Assembly: GCF_005576615.1 (NCBI RefSeq)
Contig: NZ_CP040330.1
Coordinates: forward strand, 868,001-932,000
Reading direction: 5' to 3'
DNA: 64,000 bases
Origin: Natrinema versiforme
Lineage (GTDB): Archaea; Halobacteriota; Halobacteria; Halobacteriales; Natrialbaceae
Made by a program: the position numbers and the translations under genes
Shown here: piece after piece, positions 1-9,622 of the stretch
Layout: each line of letters opens with the position of its first letter
Numbering within the stretch: the stretch's first letter is position 1
The notes under the pieces: model-generated
Databases searched by the model: none
Seen by the model: only the letters and a program-made list of their open reading frames with translations
Told to the model about the DNA's origin: nothing

Positions 1-129
1 CCCTACCTCGTCCGACTCGCCTCGATCACCCGGATACCATCGAACGAGCGCGACAGCCGCGTTGATCGCGGTATCGGCGTCGCCTTCGAGACCGTTTCAC
101 GAGCAAAACACCGTGTAGCGGTCGTTTGA
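1..129 (+). CDS. Possible C-terminal end of a gene cut by the window edge
   Basis: Frame 1 stays open from the first base to a TGA at 127-129 and encodes about 42 residues, ending in AKHRVAVV. The first 20 codons have the G/C-rich third positions expected here, but other frames are also partly open, so coding is not certain. No family is recognisable from so short a piece. It would lie just upstream of, and in the same direction as, the ABC transporter operon. Confidence 0.28.
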   Translation, partial: PYLVRLASITRIPSNERDSRVDRGIGVAFETVSRAKHRVAVV

Positions 130-191
130 CAGGGGTAGCCGGGTCGAAACAATGAGTCGGTGGGCGGTCACTGCGAGTGAGACCGTTGGGA

Positions 192-953
192 ATGTCAAAC
201 CAATCAGTACACGGTTCGCGATCGTCGGCGAGGGATCGGACGGACGAACGCGAATCGACGGCGGCCGTTCGCCTCGAGGGCGTCACCCACGAGTACGGGT
301 CGACCGGCGGGCGCTTTCGCTCGGGTGACGAGCGGACGGTGACCGCGCTCCGCGACGTCTCCTTCGACGTGCCAGAAGGGATGATCGTCGGCCTCGAGGG
401 ACCGAGCGGGAGCGGGAAGTCGACGGTGTTACACGCGGTCGCGGGGCTGTTAGTTCCGACGAGCGGCAGCGTCGAACTGCGCGACACTGATCTCGCGGCG
501 CTGTCCGACGCCGAGCGGACCCGGGTCCGGCGACACCATATCGGGATCGTCTTCCAGCGATTCCACCTCCTGCCGTCGCTGTCCGCCCGGGCGAACGTCG
601 CCTTGCCGCTCGTCCAGTCCGGGGTGCCGCGAGCCGACCGGCGAGCGCGCGCGACGGCGCTGCTCGAGGAGGTCGGGCTGGGCGACCGCGCCACGCATCT
701 GCCGGGCGAACTCAGCGGCGGGGAACGACAGCGCGTCGCGATCGCGCGGGCGCTGTCGACGGACCCGGACGTGATCGTCGCCGACGAGCCGACGGGCGAA
801 CTTGACACGGCGACCGGGGCGGATGTCCTCGAACTGCTGACCGATGTCGGCCGCGAGCGGGCGGTGTTGGTCGCCTCCCACGACGAGGCCACGCTCGATG
901 TCGCCGATCGGATCGTCACGCTGTGTGACGGACGGGTGGACGATGTCCGATGA
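192..953 (+). CDS. ABC transporter ATP-binding protein, LolD/MacB type
   Basis: A 253-residue nucleotide-binding subunit that would energise the two FtsX-like permeases encoded next. Visible motifs are Walker A GPSGSGKST (about residues 70-78), a Q-loop at FQRFHLL, the signature LSGGERQRVAIA, Walker B VIVADEPTG and the H-loop SHD. Family knowledge places this type in exporters of lipoproteins, peptides or cell-envelope substrates rather than importers, and no solute-binding protein is encoded nearby. The ATG at 192 is preferred over an in-frame GTG at 177. The first 20 residues are an extra polar tail. The stop overlaps the next gene's start by 11 nt, so translational coupling is likely. The substrate is unknown. 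Confidence 0.93.
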   Translation: MSNQSVHGSRSSARDRTDERESTAAVRLEGVTHEYGSTGGRFRSGDERTVTALRDVSFDVPEGMIVGLEGPSGSGKSTVLHAVAGLLVPTSGSVELRDTDLAALSDAERTRVRRHHIGIVFQRFHLLPSLSARANVALPLVQSGVPRADRRARATALLEEVGLGDRATHLPGELSGGERQRVAIARALSTDPDVIVADEPTGELDTATGADVLELLTDVGRERAVLVASHDEATLDVADRIVTLCDGRVDDVR

Positions 954-2241
954 CGACGACGTATTGCCCGAGGCGGTCGACTCGCGGCGGCGGACGCGCT
1001 GGTCCGGTATCGTCGGTCTGACCCTCGGCAGGTGGTGGCGGCGGGCGACGCGAACGACGAGGGGACGAATCGCGTCGACGATCGCCGCCGTCGCGCTGAC
1101 GATCGCGCTCTTGGTGGTCGTCACCGGCGTCGCGCTGGCGCTCGCCGACGGCGGCGTAACCAACGGCGATGACGCCGATGTCCGAGTCATCCCCGAGGAG
1201 AGCGGAACGCTGTCGTCCGTCAACGGGGTCGAGGACCCGCGGCTCGGCGCGACCAACGAACGGGCCGCGACGATCCGAGCCCAGGACGGCGTCGAACACG
1301 CATCGCCGGTACTCGTCGAAACGGCACAGCTCGAGGCGTCCGACGGCGAGCCGCGAACCGTCCGCCTCGTCGGCGTCGTCCCGGATGAGGAGTCACGAAC
1401 CGTCGCGGGTCTGCCGGCCGGCGAACTCGAGGCGGGCGATCCCCATTACGCGAACGGTTCGTACGAGGGACCACAGGAGCGCGAGATCGTTCTCTCGTCG
1501 ACCGCCGCGGAGCAACTCGGCGTCAACGCGGGGGACGACATCCCCGTTTCGATCGGTGGAACGGGCGGAACGGACCGAGTCGATACCGCCACACCCTCGG
1601 TCACGGTGACGGTGACCGCCATCGCGGACGAGGGTGCCCGCGGCAGCGACGCGCCCGTCGGCGTGGTTCATCTGAGCGAACTCCAGTCGTATTCGGGGAG
1701 CGACGACGGCCAGCTCGCGGATCGACTGCTGGTCTGGGGCGAGACCGAGGCGGCGCAGTCGGCGGCGTCCGACGCGTATCCGGCCGCCGCGGTCGAGGTG
1801 GCCGGCGGCACCGATCCGTCGGCGCTGTTCGACGACGGGCTGGCGTTCGCGACGAGCGTCATCGCGTTGCTGGTCGGCGTGACGATCTGTGCGTCGTTCG
1901 TCGCGACCACCATGGGGATGACCGTCAACGAGGACCGTCGTACCCTCGCCGTCCTCGAGTCGGTCGGGTTCCCGACGCACAGCCGGCTCGCCGTCGTCGC
2001 GGTGTCGACGGGGATCACGACGGTGGTCGGATCGATCGCGGGGATCGGACTCGGGATGGCCGGAATCGTCGGCGTCAACGCCGTCGCCGGCGCGACGGTC
2101 GCGCCAGGAGCGGTCGCCCAGTTCCACCCGCTACTGGTGCCCTACGCGATCGGCGTCGCCCTCCTGTCGGGACTGGTCGCCGTTCCGTACCCGCTTGCCG
2201 TGGCCGCGCGAACGTCCGTCCTCGAGGAGGTGGGCCGATGA
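943..2241 (+). CDS. FtsX-like ABC transporter permease (first of a pair)
   Basis: A 432-residue permease of the LolC/MacB/FtsX fold. It has one N-terminal membrane helix (about residues 43-66), a large extracytoplasmic domain of about 240 residues, then three helices near the C-terminus. The ATG at 943, overlapping the end of the ATPase gene, is chosen because the upstream in-frame extension to 844 merely reads through ATPase codons. The conserved stretch after the third helix (EDRRTLAVLESVGFP) is the cytoplasmic coupling region typical of the family. It ends in an ATGA overlap with the second permease and probably forms a heterodimer with it. Confidence 0.9.
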   Translation: MSDDDDVLPEAVDSRRRTRWSGIVGLTLGRWWRRATRTTRGRIASTIAAVALTIALLVVVTGVALALADGGVTNGDDADVRVIPEESGTLSSVNGVEDPRLGATNERAATIRAQDGVEHASPVLVETAQLEASDGEPRTVRLVGVVPDEESRTVAGLPAGELEAGDPHYANGSYEGPQEREIVLSSTAAEQLGVNAGDDIPVSIGGTGGTDRVDTATPSVTVTVTAIADEGARGSDAPVGVVHLSELQSYSGSDDGQLADRLLVWGETEAAQSAASDAYPAAAVEVAGGTDPSALFDDGLAFATSVIALLVGVTICASFVATTMGMTVNEDRRTLAVLESVGFPTHSRLAVVAVSTGITTVVGSIAGIGLGMAGIVGVNAVAGATVAPGAVAQFHPLLVPYAIGVALLSGLVAVPYPLAVAARTSVLEEVGR

Positions 2242-3470
2242 CGCTGAGCGGGGCGGTGGTTCGCCTGCGCGCCGTCGTCGGACTCGCGTTCGCACAGCTC
2301 CGCCGGTCGCCCGGTCGAACCGCCCTCACCGTGCTCGCGGTCACGCTGGCCGTGCTCTCGGTGACGGTGCTCGCGAGCCTCGGGGTCGGGGTCGTCGACA
2401 AGGGCGAACAGGGGCTGGACAACGCCGACCGGGACATCTGGATCTCGAGCGATCCGGTCGATCCGTCCGCGAGCGGCACCGAGAACCCGATCGTGGTGGC
2501 ACACGCCAAGTCGGCCGAGATCACCGCACGGGACGACATCCAGAGCGCCTCGCCGATCGCGATGTACGACGTCTATCTCGGAACGAACGCGTCGGACCTC
2601 GAACGCAGGCCCGCGGTCGGCGTCCAGGAGACCCACGATGGGTTCAACTTCCGGGAAGGACGCGGGTTCGAGGTCGACGAGGAGACGGCTGCCACTCCGC
2701 CGCCCGAGGAGCCGACGGTGGGCGAGATCGTGATCGATCCGCGCGTCGCCGACTCGCTGAACGTCTCGGTCGGCGAGACGATTTACGTCGGGACCAGCAG
2801 ACAGACGGCGGACGCAGCCGAGTTCACCGTCGTCGGGACCTCCGGCTACTACTCGCAGTATCTGGGCTCGCCGGGGGTGACGGTCCCGCTGGGCGATCTG
2901 CAGGCGGTCGCCGGTACGTCGGGAACCGACCGGGCGACGTTCATCACGGCTGACGTGACCGATGACGCCGATCGAACGACCGTCGCGAACGACCTCGACG
3001 AGGAGTACCCTGAGTACGACGTCCGGACCAGCGACGAACAGGTCCAGTCGATGGTCGAGGAGCGCACGATCGTCCTCGCGAGCGGCGCGACGCTGGTCGG
3101 CCTCGCCGTCGTCGGCGGCGTCGTCCTGACGGCGAACCTGTTCGCGCTCGTGGCCCACCAACAGCGCGAGCAACTCGCGGCGCTCCGGGCCGTCGGGCTC
3201 TCCCGGCGGGTGCTCGCGGGCACGATCGGCACGCAGGGCCTCGTCATCGGGCTGCTCGGCGGCCTCGTCGGGCTCGCGACGACGCCGCTGGCCGTGCTCG
3301 GGGTGAACCGATTCGCGGCGTCGGTACTCGGCTTCGAGGGACTCCTCCGGACCCCGCCCGCCGTCTATCTCGGCGGGTTCGCGCTCGCGCTCGTCGTCGG
3401 CACGGTCGTCGCGATCGTCGCCGGCTGGCGGGCCGGCCGCTATGCCCGCATCGAACACCTCGAGATCTGA
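2238..3470 (+). CDS. FtsX-like ABC transporter permease (second of a pair)
   Basis: A 410-residue permease with the same architecture as its neighbour: an N-terminal helix (about residues 25-50), a periplasm-type domain (about 55-270), and three C-terminal helices. The coupling segment AALRAVGLSRRVLAG lies between helices 2 and 3. It starts inside the stop codon of the preceding permease (ATGA, 2238-2241), so the three genes form a tight operon for a complete MacB/LolCDE-like exporter. The two permeases are divergent in sequence, which fits a heterodimer. No substrate can be assigned. Confidence 0.9.
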   Translation: MTLSGAVVRLRAVVGLAFAQLRRSPGRTALTVLAVTLAVLSVTVLASLGVGVVDKGEQGLDNADRDIWISSDPVDPSASGTENPIVVAHAKSAEITARDDIQSASPIAMYDVYLGTNASDLERRPAVGVQETHDGFNFREGRGFEVDEETAATPPPEEPTVGEIVIDPRVADSLNVSVGETIYVGTSRQTADAAEFTVVGTSGYYSQYLGSPGVTVPLGDLQAVAGTSGTDRATFITADVTDDADRTTVANDLDEEYPEYDVRTSDEQVQSMVEERTIVLASGATLVGLAVVGGVVLTANLFALVAHQQREQLAALRAVGLSRRVLAGTIGTQGLVIGLLGGLVGLATTPLAVLGVNRFAASVLGFEGLLRTPPAVYLGGFALALVVGTVVAIVAGWRAGRYARIEHLEI

Positions 3471-3556
3471 TTGCGAGCACCCGACGCCGCGGCCCGCGAG
3501 CGCTGCCGGCTTGCGCACGCCGAACCCACTTGCCGGCCGAGTGCGAACGACTCGTG

Positions 3557-4237
3557 ATGCAACTTCGAACACCCGACCGCGACCGAGCGACCTCGGCCGC
3601 TGCCGACCCGCCGGCCGACGCATCTTCCTCGAGACGGCTCGCCAAACACCTGCTCACTGCGGCCGGCCTCTTCGGGTTCACGTACGCCGTATTGCGAGTA
3701 CTGGGCGGGCGCGACGACGTTCCCGTCCAGTCCGTCGACGAGGTTCAGGCCGGCGTCGAGGACGCCGTTCCCGACGAGATCCAGCGCCGTGCTGCGGATG
3801 CGGTCCCTGGGGATCGGATCGAGACGATCCGGAACCGGACCGCCGCCACCGTCCCCGACGATATCACCGAGATCTCCATCGACGGCCCCAGAAGCGAGGA
3901 GTCGGAGACCGACCTCGATGTCGACGGGTCCGCCGACGCGAGCGAGGGCGAGAGCGAGGACGCCGACGTGACCGGGCTGGACGAAAGCGGTGACGACGAG
4001 ATCGGCGACTCCGGAGCGGACGAGGCAAGCGCCGACGTCCTCGAGGAAACCGAGACGAACGCGGACTACACCGACGAACGCTCGGACGAGGAGATCGCCG
4101 AACGCGCCGAACCCGGCGTGCAGGACGAACCGGCCGAGCCGGGAGAGATGGCGGTCGACGAAGACGTTGCGGCGGATCTCGTCGACACGGATCTCGACGC
4201 CGAGTCCGACGGCGAGAGCGACGAATCCGAGGAGTGA
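3557..4237 (+). CDS. Acidic single-membrane-span protein of unknown function
   Basis: A 226-residue protein with a short charged N-terminus, one candidate membrane helix (about residues 32-50, around LLTAAGLFGFTYAVL), and then a long tail of about 175 residues made largely of Asp, Glu, Ser and Ala. The tail looks disordered and low-complexity, as is common in haloarchaea. No catalytic motif is visible. The ATG at 3557 is preferred to a TTG at 3530. It follows the ABC exporter by 86 nt in the same direction, but a functional link is not shown. Confidence 0.7.
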   Translation: MQLRTPDRDRATSAAADPPADASSSRRLAKHLLTAAGLFGFTYAVLRVLGGRDDVPVQSVDEVQAGVEDAVPDEIQRRAADAVPGDRIETIRNRTAATVPDDITEISIDGPRSEESETDLDVDGSADASEGESEDADVTGLDESGDDEIGDSGADEASADVLEETETNADYTDERSDEEIAERAEPGVQDEPAEPGEMAVDEDVAADLVDTDLDAESDGESDESEE

Positions 4238-4373
4238 GTCGTCTCCGAGACCGATCCGACAGCCGCCGGCGTTCTCCCGGCGGCCGTCGGCACTGGCTCG
4301 AGTTGGTCGTCGATCCGGGCCGCGTTCACCGGAAACGTGGGCCTTATCCGGCGTTCGCCCCTAGCGCGTTTCG

Positions 4374-7214
4374 ATGACTGACGGGGACGTCGCGGCCTTT
4401 ACGCGCCTCGGACCGACGGTTCGGGGGGCGCTCTCCGAACGCGGATTCTCACAGCCGACGGCACCGCAGCGACTGGCGATTCCGCCGCTGTCGGCCGGCG
4501 AGAACACGCTCGTGATCGCGCCCACCGGCAGTGGCAAGACCGAGACGGCGATGTTGCCCGTCTTCGACCATCTCGTTGCTGATGACGGCCCACCGGAGGG
4601 GTTCGGCGCGCTCTACATCACTCCGCTGCGGGCGCTCAACCGCGACATGCGCGAGCGCCTCGAGTGGTGGGGCGACTACCTCGATCTCGAGGTCGACGTT
4701 CGCCACGGCGACACGACCCAGTACCAGCGGGGCAAACAGGCCGAGGACCCCCCGGACGTGCTGATCACGACGCCCGAGACCGTCCAGGCGATGCTCACCG
4801 GCGAGCGCCTGCGCGAGGCCCTCGAAGACGTCTCCCACGTCGTGATCGACGAGGTCCACGAACTCGCGGCCTCGAAGCGGGGCGCGCAGTTGGCGATCGG
4901 CCTCGAGCGGCTCTACGACCTCTCGGGGCGGTTCCAGCGGATCGGGCTCTCGGCGACCGTCGGCGACCCGGGGGAGGTCGGCCAGTTCCTCACGGGCGGT
5001 CGGCCCTGCGAGATTCGGGAGATCGACGTGGGAAGCAACGTTGACGTGACGGTCCGCGAGCCGGAGATCACCGACGAGGACGAGCGACTGGCCGGCGAAC
5101 TCATGACCGAAGCCGACACGGCCAGCCACGTCCGCGTCATTCGGGATTTGGTCGCGGAAAACGAGTCGACGCTGATTTTCGTGAACACGCGCCAGACGGC
5201 CGAGGCGCTCGGCTCGCGGTTCAAGGAACTCGACCTGCCGATCGGCGTCCACCACGGCTCGCTCTCGAAGGAGGCCCGGATCGACGTCGAAGACCGGTTC
5301 AAAGCCGGCGAACTCGACGGATTGCTCTGTACCTCGTCGATGGAACTCGGGATCGACGTGGGGCAGGTCGACCACGTGATCCAGTACAAGAGCCCCCGAC
5401 AGGTCACCCGCCTGCTCCAGCGGATCGGCCGCGCGGGCCACCGGCAGGACGAGGTCTCGAGCGGAACGGTCGTCACGACGCGTCCCGACGACACCTTCGA
5501 GGCGCTGTCGATCGCCCGCCGGGCCCGCGACGGCGAGGTCGAGCCGGCGGCGATCCACGAGGGCAGTCTGGACGTGGTCGCGAACCAGTTGCCGGCGATC
5601 GTCCAGAGCCGCGGCGACACGTACGTCGACGAGGCCGTCGAGACGGTCACCCGCTCCTATCCGTTCCGGAACGTGCCCGAAGCGACGATCCGCGAGATCA
5701 TCTCGGAACTGGACCGCAACCGCGTTCTCTGGTTCGACGAGGGCGAGGACCGCATCGAGACCACCGGCGGCACGTGGCAGTACGTCTACGCGAACCTCTC
5801 GATGATCCCCGACGAGGAGACCTACGAGGTCCACGACATCGCCTCGGGCGGCCAGATCGGGACCTTAGACGAGCGGTTCGTCGTGAACTTCGCTCAGCCC
5901 GGCGAGGTGTTCATCCAGCGCGGCGAGATGTGGCGGATCGCCGAGATCGACGACGAGGAAGCGCGGGTCAAAGTGAGCCCCATCGAGGACCCCGCCGGCG
6001 AGGTGCCGTCGTGGATCGGCCAGGAGATCCCGGTCCCCGCGGCGGTCGCCGGCGAGGTCGGCGACATCCGCGCCGTCGCGGAGCCGCAGTTCGAAGCGGG
6101 AGCCGACGCGGCCGCGGTCGGGCACGAACTCGCCCATCGATACCCGGCCGACGAGTACACCCTGACCGAGGCCTGTACCCAGCTCGAGCAGCAGGTCGAG
6201 AGCGAGTCGCCGATGCCGACGGCGGATCGGCTGGTCCTCGAGCGACAGGGGCGGACGATCGTACTCAACGCACCCTTCGGCCACACGGCGAACGAAACGC
6301 TCGGCCGGATCTGTTCCGCGCTGCTCGGCCAGCGCGCCGGCTCGTCGGTCGGCCTCGAGACCGATCCCTACCGGATCGAACTCGAGGTCCCGAACTCGAT
6401 CGCGACCAGCGAGGTGATCGAGGTGCTCGAGACGACCGATCCCGATCACGTCGAGGCGATCGTCGAACTCGGGCTCAAGCGGTCGGACGCGCTCGCCTTT
6501 CGGCTCGCGCAGGTCTCGGCGAAGTTCGGCGCGCTCAAACGCTGGCAGGGCAGCGGGTCGGGCCGGCTCTCGAACGACCGCTTGCTGTCGGCGCTCGAGG
6601 ACACGCCGATGTACGAGGAGGCGATTCGCGAAGTGTTCCACGAGGACCTCGACATCGAGCGCGCGAGTGCGGTGCTCGAGGGGATTCAGTCGGGCGACCT
6701 CGAGTTGGTGACCCACCGCGGTCGGACGCCGATCGGACAGGGCGGGCGCTCCTCGGGCGGCAAGGAACTGCTCGCGCCGGAAAACGCCGACGCGAGCGTC
6801 ATCAAGACGGTCCGCGAGCGGATTCAGAACGACCGCGTCATCCTGCTGTGTACCCACTGCAAGGAGTGGAAGGTGAAGACGAAAGTCAAGCGGGTACCCG
6901 ACCGGCCCGAGTGTCCCGAGTGCGGCTCGACCCGGATCGCGTCGCTGAACCCGTGGGCCGACGAGGTCGTCCAAGCGGTCCGCTCTCAGGAGAAAGACGA
7001 CGAGCAGCGAGAGATGACCGAACGCGCGTTCCGGGCCGCGAGCCTCGTCCAGAGCCACGGCAAGCAGGCGGTGATCGCGATGGCTGCCCGCGGGGTCGGC
7101 CCGCACAACGCCGCCCAGATCATCAACAAGCTCCGCGAGGACGAGTCCGAGTTCTACCGGGACATCCTTTCGAAGGAACGTGAGTACGCCCGGACGCAGG
7201 CGTTCTGGGACTGA
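4374..7214 (+). CDS. Lhr-family superfamily 2 ATP-dependent helicase
   Basis: A 946-residue helicase of the archaeal Lhr group (aLhr-type; roles in RNA metabolism or DNA repair have been reported for relatives). Motif I is PTGSGKT (about residues 50-56), motif II is the DEVH box (159-162), motif III is SAT, and motif VI is in QRIGRAGHR. After the two RecA-like domains comes the long Lhr-type C-terminal region. Near the end four cysteines in the pattern CxxC-x18-CxxC (about 826-850) probably bind zinc. Length agrees with haloarchaeal homologues. It is monocistronic, with a 136-nt gap upstream. The exact substrate, DNA or RNA, cannot be read from sequence. Confidence 0.92.
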   Translation: MTDGDVAAFTRLGPTVRGALSERGFSQPTAPQRLAIPPLSAGENTLVIAPTGSGKTETAMLPVFDHLVADDGPPEGFGALYITPLRALNRDMRERLEWWGDYLDLEVDVRHGDTTQYQRGKQAEDPPDVLITTPETVQAMLTGERLREALEDVSHVVIDEVHELAASKRGAQLAIGLERLYDLSGRFQRIGLSATVGDPGEVGQFLTGGRPCEIREIDVGSNVDVTVREPEITDEDERLAGELMTEADTASHVRVIRDLVAENESTLIFVNTRQTAEALGSRFKELDLPIGVHHGSLSKEARIDVEDRFKAGELDGLLCTSSMELGIDVGQVDHVIQYKSPRQVTRLLQRIGRAGHRQDEVSSGTVVTTRPDDTFEALSIARRARDGEVEPAAIHEGSLDVVANQLPAIVQSRGDTYVDEAVETVTRSYPFRNVPEATIREIISELDRNRVLWFDEGEDRIETTGGTWQYVYANLSMIPDEETYEVHDIASGGQIGTLDERFVVNFAQPGEVFIQRGEMWRIAEIDDEEARVKVSPIEDPAGEVPSWIGQEIPVPAAVAGEVGDIRAVAEPQFEAGADAAAVGHELAHRYPADEYTLTEACTQLEQQVESESPMPTADRLVLERQGRTIVLNAPFGHTANETLGRICSALLGQRAGSSVGLETDPYRIELEVPNSIATSEVIEVLETTDPDHVEAIVELGLKRSDALAFRLAQVSAKFGALKRWQGSGSGRLSNDRLLSALEDTPMYEEAIREVFHEDLDIERASAVLEGIQSGDLELVTHRGRTPIGQGGRSSGGKELLAPENADASVIKTVRERIQNDRVILLCTHCKEWKVKTKVKRVPDRPECPECGSTRIASLNPWADEVVQAVRSQEKDDEQREMTERAFRAASLVQSHGKQAVIAMAARGVGPHNAAQIINKLREDESEFYRDILSKEREYARTQAFWD

Positions 7215-7321
7215 CGGGCGACGGCGAGGAGATGTACGCGGTCCCGTCTTCCGCTCGAGGATCGCTCGACTCGAGTCTCTCGACCGGTCCCTCGCCGCGA
7301 ATCTCGCGACGATCGGGTATG

Positions 7322-7405
7322 TATAGTAGCCACTGAAACGATTTACACACTGATCGCAACGTCGTCCGGCGATCAGGAGCGCATTGACTTGCAGTGGCTA
7401 CTATA
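7322..7405. repeat. 84-bp palindromic intergenic element
   Basis: Outer arms TATAGTAGCCACTG (7322-7335) and CAGTGGCTACTATA (7392-7405) are perfect 14-bp inverted repeats. An inner pair CTGATCGC (7350-7357) and GCGATCAG (7369-7376) shares almost the same centre, and the sequence between is partly complementary. The whole can fold as one long hairpin or cruciform. I recall similar sequences scattered in haloarchaeal intergenic regions, from memory only. It lies between the helicase stop and the histidine kinase start, ending 62 bp before the kinase ATG. It could be a MITE remnant, a terminator or a regulator. Confidence 0.75.
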
Positions 7406-7467
7406 ATCAAGACCTACACGTCACGCGTTCCACAGCCCTTATCTACGGTACGGCCAAAGGGCTGCCA

Positions 7468-9519
7468 ATGGAACCTGGCCCGTCAAATGACCCGTCCGTA
7501 TCCGAGGAGGGGGCCACCGCCGGTCCGATAGCCGACCGGATGGAAGGGCTGCTCGAGGCGGCGGACGTCGCCTGCTTCCGAGTGACGCCGGCGGGGACGA
7601 TCGCCGCCGTCAACGACGCGTTCACGCGGTTGACCGGCTACACGCGGGCCGAACTCCGCGAGCGATCCTTCGAGACGCTTTTCGACGATGAAACGACCCT
7701 CGAGTCGCTCGGGTCCGATCTCGAGCAGGCGGGCTCGACACCGACCTCGACGCCGATCCCGATCCGAACGAAGACGGACGTCGTTCCCTGTACCGTCCAC
7801 CTCGAGCGACAATCGCGAGCCGGGGACGTGGAGGGAGACGCCGACCGACAGCCGTCGATCACCGGGATCGTCCGCCGCCGAGCGTCGGCGGCCGATTCGA
7901 CGGTGAAGTCCCAGTCCGATCTCACGTACGGCCGCACCTTCGAGGCGCTCGCCAACGCGTTGCCCGACGGCATCATCGTCCTCGACACGAACAGCGACAT
8001 TCAGTACGCCAATCCCGCCGTCGAGCGCATCCTCGGCCACGACCCCGACGAACTCGTCGGCTCGAGCAAGGTCAAGATCATCCCGGAGCGGCTGCGCCAG
8101 ACCCACCTCTCGGCGCTCCAGCGCTATCTCGACACCGGCGAGCGACACATCAACTGGACCTACGTCGAGTTACCGGGCCAGCACACCGACGGCCACGAGG
8201 TGCCGCTGGGCGTCTCGCTCAACGACTTCACGTACGAGGGCGACCGCTACTTCGTCGGCCTCTTCCGGGACATCTCCCCGCGCAAGGAGGCCGAGCGAAC
8301 CCTGACGGAGAAAGTCGTCCAGCTCGAGTCGGTCTCGTATCTCGGTCGCAACGCCCTCGAGAGCGCCGATACCGACGAGTTGCTCGAGAAGGCGACCGAA
8401 CTGGTCGCGGCGGCGCTCGACACGGAGTACGCGGCCATCTTCGAACACGAGGTGGCCGGCCCCGACGGGGAGGCGCTTCGGCTCCGAGCCAACACCGGCT
8501 TCGACGCCGCCGACGGGACGATCGCCTCCGCAACCGATTCGATCGGCGCGGCCGCGCTGGCCGACGACGATCCCGTCGTGATCGAAGACTTCGAGACCGA
8601 GGACCGGTTCGACGGGCCGTCGCTGGTGGACGACCCCGACGCCCGGAGCGGGATCACTGTCACCGTCGGCCCGGCGACCGATCCGTGGGGCGTCCTCGAC
8701 GTCTACGACACCCGCCGGCGGGAGTTCGCCGATCACGACGTCGACTTCCTCGAGAGCGTCGCGACGATCCTCGCGACCGCGATCGAGCGCCAGCGGTACG
8801 AGCGACAGCTCAACGAGACCGTCTCGGACCTCGAGGCCTCGAACGAGCGCTTAGAGCAGTTCGCCTACGCCGCCTCCCACGACCTCCAAGAGCCCCTGCG
8901 GATGGTCTCGAGTTATCTCCAACTGATCGAGGGCCGCTACGCCGACGACCTCGACGCGGACGGCCGGGAGTTCATCGAGTACGCCGTCGACGGCGCGGAC
9001 CGCATGCGCGACATGATCGACGGCCTCCTCGAGTACTCCCGGATCGACTCGCAGGGTGACCCGTTCGAACCCGTCGATCTCGACGCCGTCCTCGAGGACG
9101 TACTGACGGATCTGCAGGTGATGATCGACCGGCAGGACGCCGAGATAACGGCCGCGTCGCTTCCAGAGGTCACGGGCGACTCGCGACAGCTCCGCCAGCT
9201 GTTCCAGAACCTGCTCTCGAACGCGATCGAGTACAGCGGCGACGAGCCGCCGCGGGTGCGCGTCAGCGCCGAGCGAAGCGGCAGGAACTGGGAGATTTCG
9301 GTCCGCGACGAGGGGATCGGGATCGATCCCGACGATCAGGACCGGGTCTTCCGGGTCTTCCAACGCCTGCACAGTCGCGAGGAGTACGACGGCACCGGCA
9401 TCGGGCTCGCGCTCTGTCGCCGCATCGTCGAGCGCCACGGCGGTCGCATCTGGGTCGATTCCGAACCCGGTGAGGGGTCGACGTTTTCCTTTACGATCCC
9501 GGTCGAGGCCCCACAGTAG
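7468..9519 (+). CDS. PAS-PAS-GAF sensor histidine kinase
   Basis: A 683-residue soluble kinase. An N-terminal PAS domain covers about residues 20-130, a second about 160-280 and a GAF domain about 300-455. The dimerisation/phosphoacceptor box FAYAASHDLQEPLRMVSSY (phospho-His in SHDLQEP) and a HATPase_c domain with DEGIGIDP and GTGIGLAL follow. No membrane span is seen, so it should sense an internal or membrane-permeable signal. The ATG at 7468 is chosen; the in-frame TTG at 7384 lies inside the palindromic element. No response regulator is adjacent, which is usual for haloarchaeal orphan kinases. Its kinase core is strikingly like that of the kinase at 41701. Confidence 0.92.
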   Translation: MEPGPSNDPSVSEEGATAGPIADRMEGLLEAADVACFRVTPAGTIAAVNDAFTRLTGYTRAELRERSFETLFDDETTLESLGSDLEQAGSTPTSTPIPIRTKTDVVPCTVHLERQSRAGDVEGDADRQPSITGIVRRRASAADSTVKSQSDLTYGRTFEALANALPDGIIVLDTNSDIQYANPAVERILGHDPDELVGSSKVKIIPERLRQTHLSALQRYLDTGERHINWTYVELPGQHTDGHEVPLGVSLNDFTYEGDRYFVGLFRDISPRKEAERTLTEKVVQLESVSYLGRNALESADTDELLEKATELVAAALDTEYAAIFEHEVAGPDGEALRLRANTGFDAADGTIASATDSIGAAALADDDPVVIEDFETEDRFDGPSLVDDPDARSGITVTVGPATDPWGVLDVYDTRRREFADHDVDFLESVATILATAIERQRYERQLNETVSDLEASNERLEQFAYAASHDLQEPLRMVSSYLQLIEGRYADDLDADGREFIEYAVDGADRMRDMIDGLLEYSRIDSQGDPFEPVDLDAVLEDVLTDLQVMIDRQDAEITAASLPEVTGDSRQLRQLFQNLLSNAIEYSGDEPPRVRVSAERSGRNWEISVRDEGIGIDPDDQDRVFRVFQRLHSREEYDGTGIGLALCRRIVERHGGRIWVDSEPGEGSTFSFTIPVEAPQ

Positions 9520-9622
9520 CCCGGTCGCCGGTTTCCGGTCATTCGGTCGATGGGTCTCATCGACGCCATCGTCGACCGCTCCATCCGTAACGGCCATACG
9601 ATTCCGTCCCGTTACCGCTCCT

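Noticed and set aside
2142-3623. Long minus-strand ORF of 493 codons opposite the second permease
   Set aside because: Arg/Asp-rich shadow frame created by high GC3 of the real plus-strand gene; no family features.
4449-7106. Minus-strand ORFs of more than 400 codons opposite the Lhr helicase
   Set aside because: The helicase has clear motifs in order across the same DNA; the opposite frames are composition artefacts.
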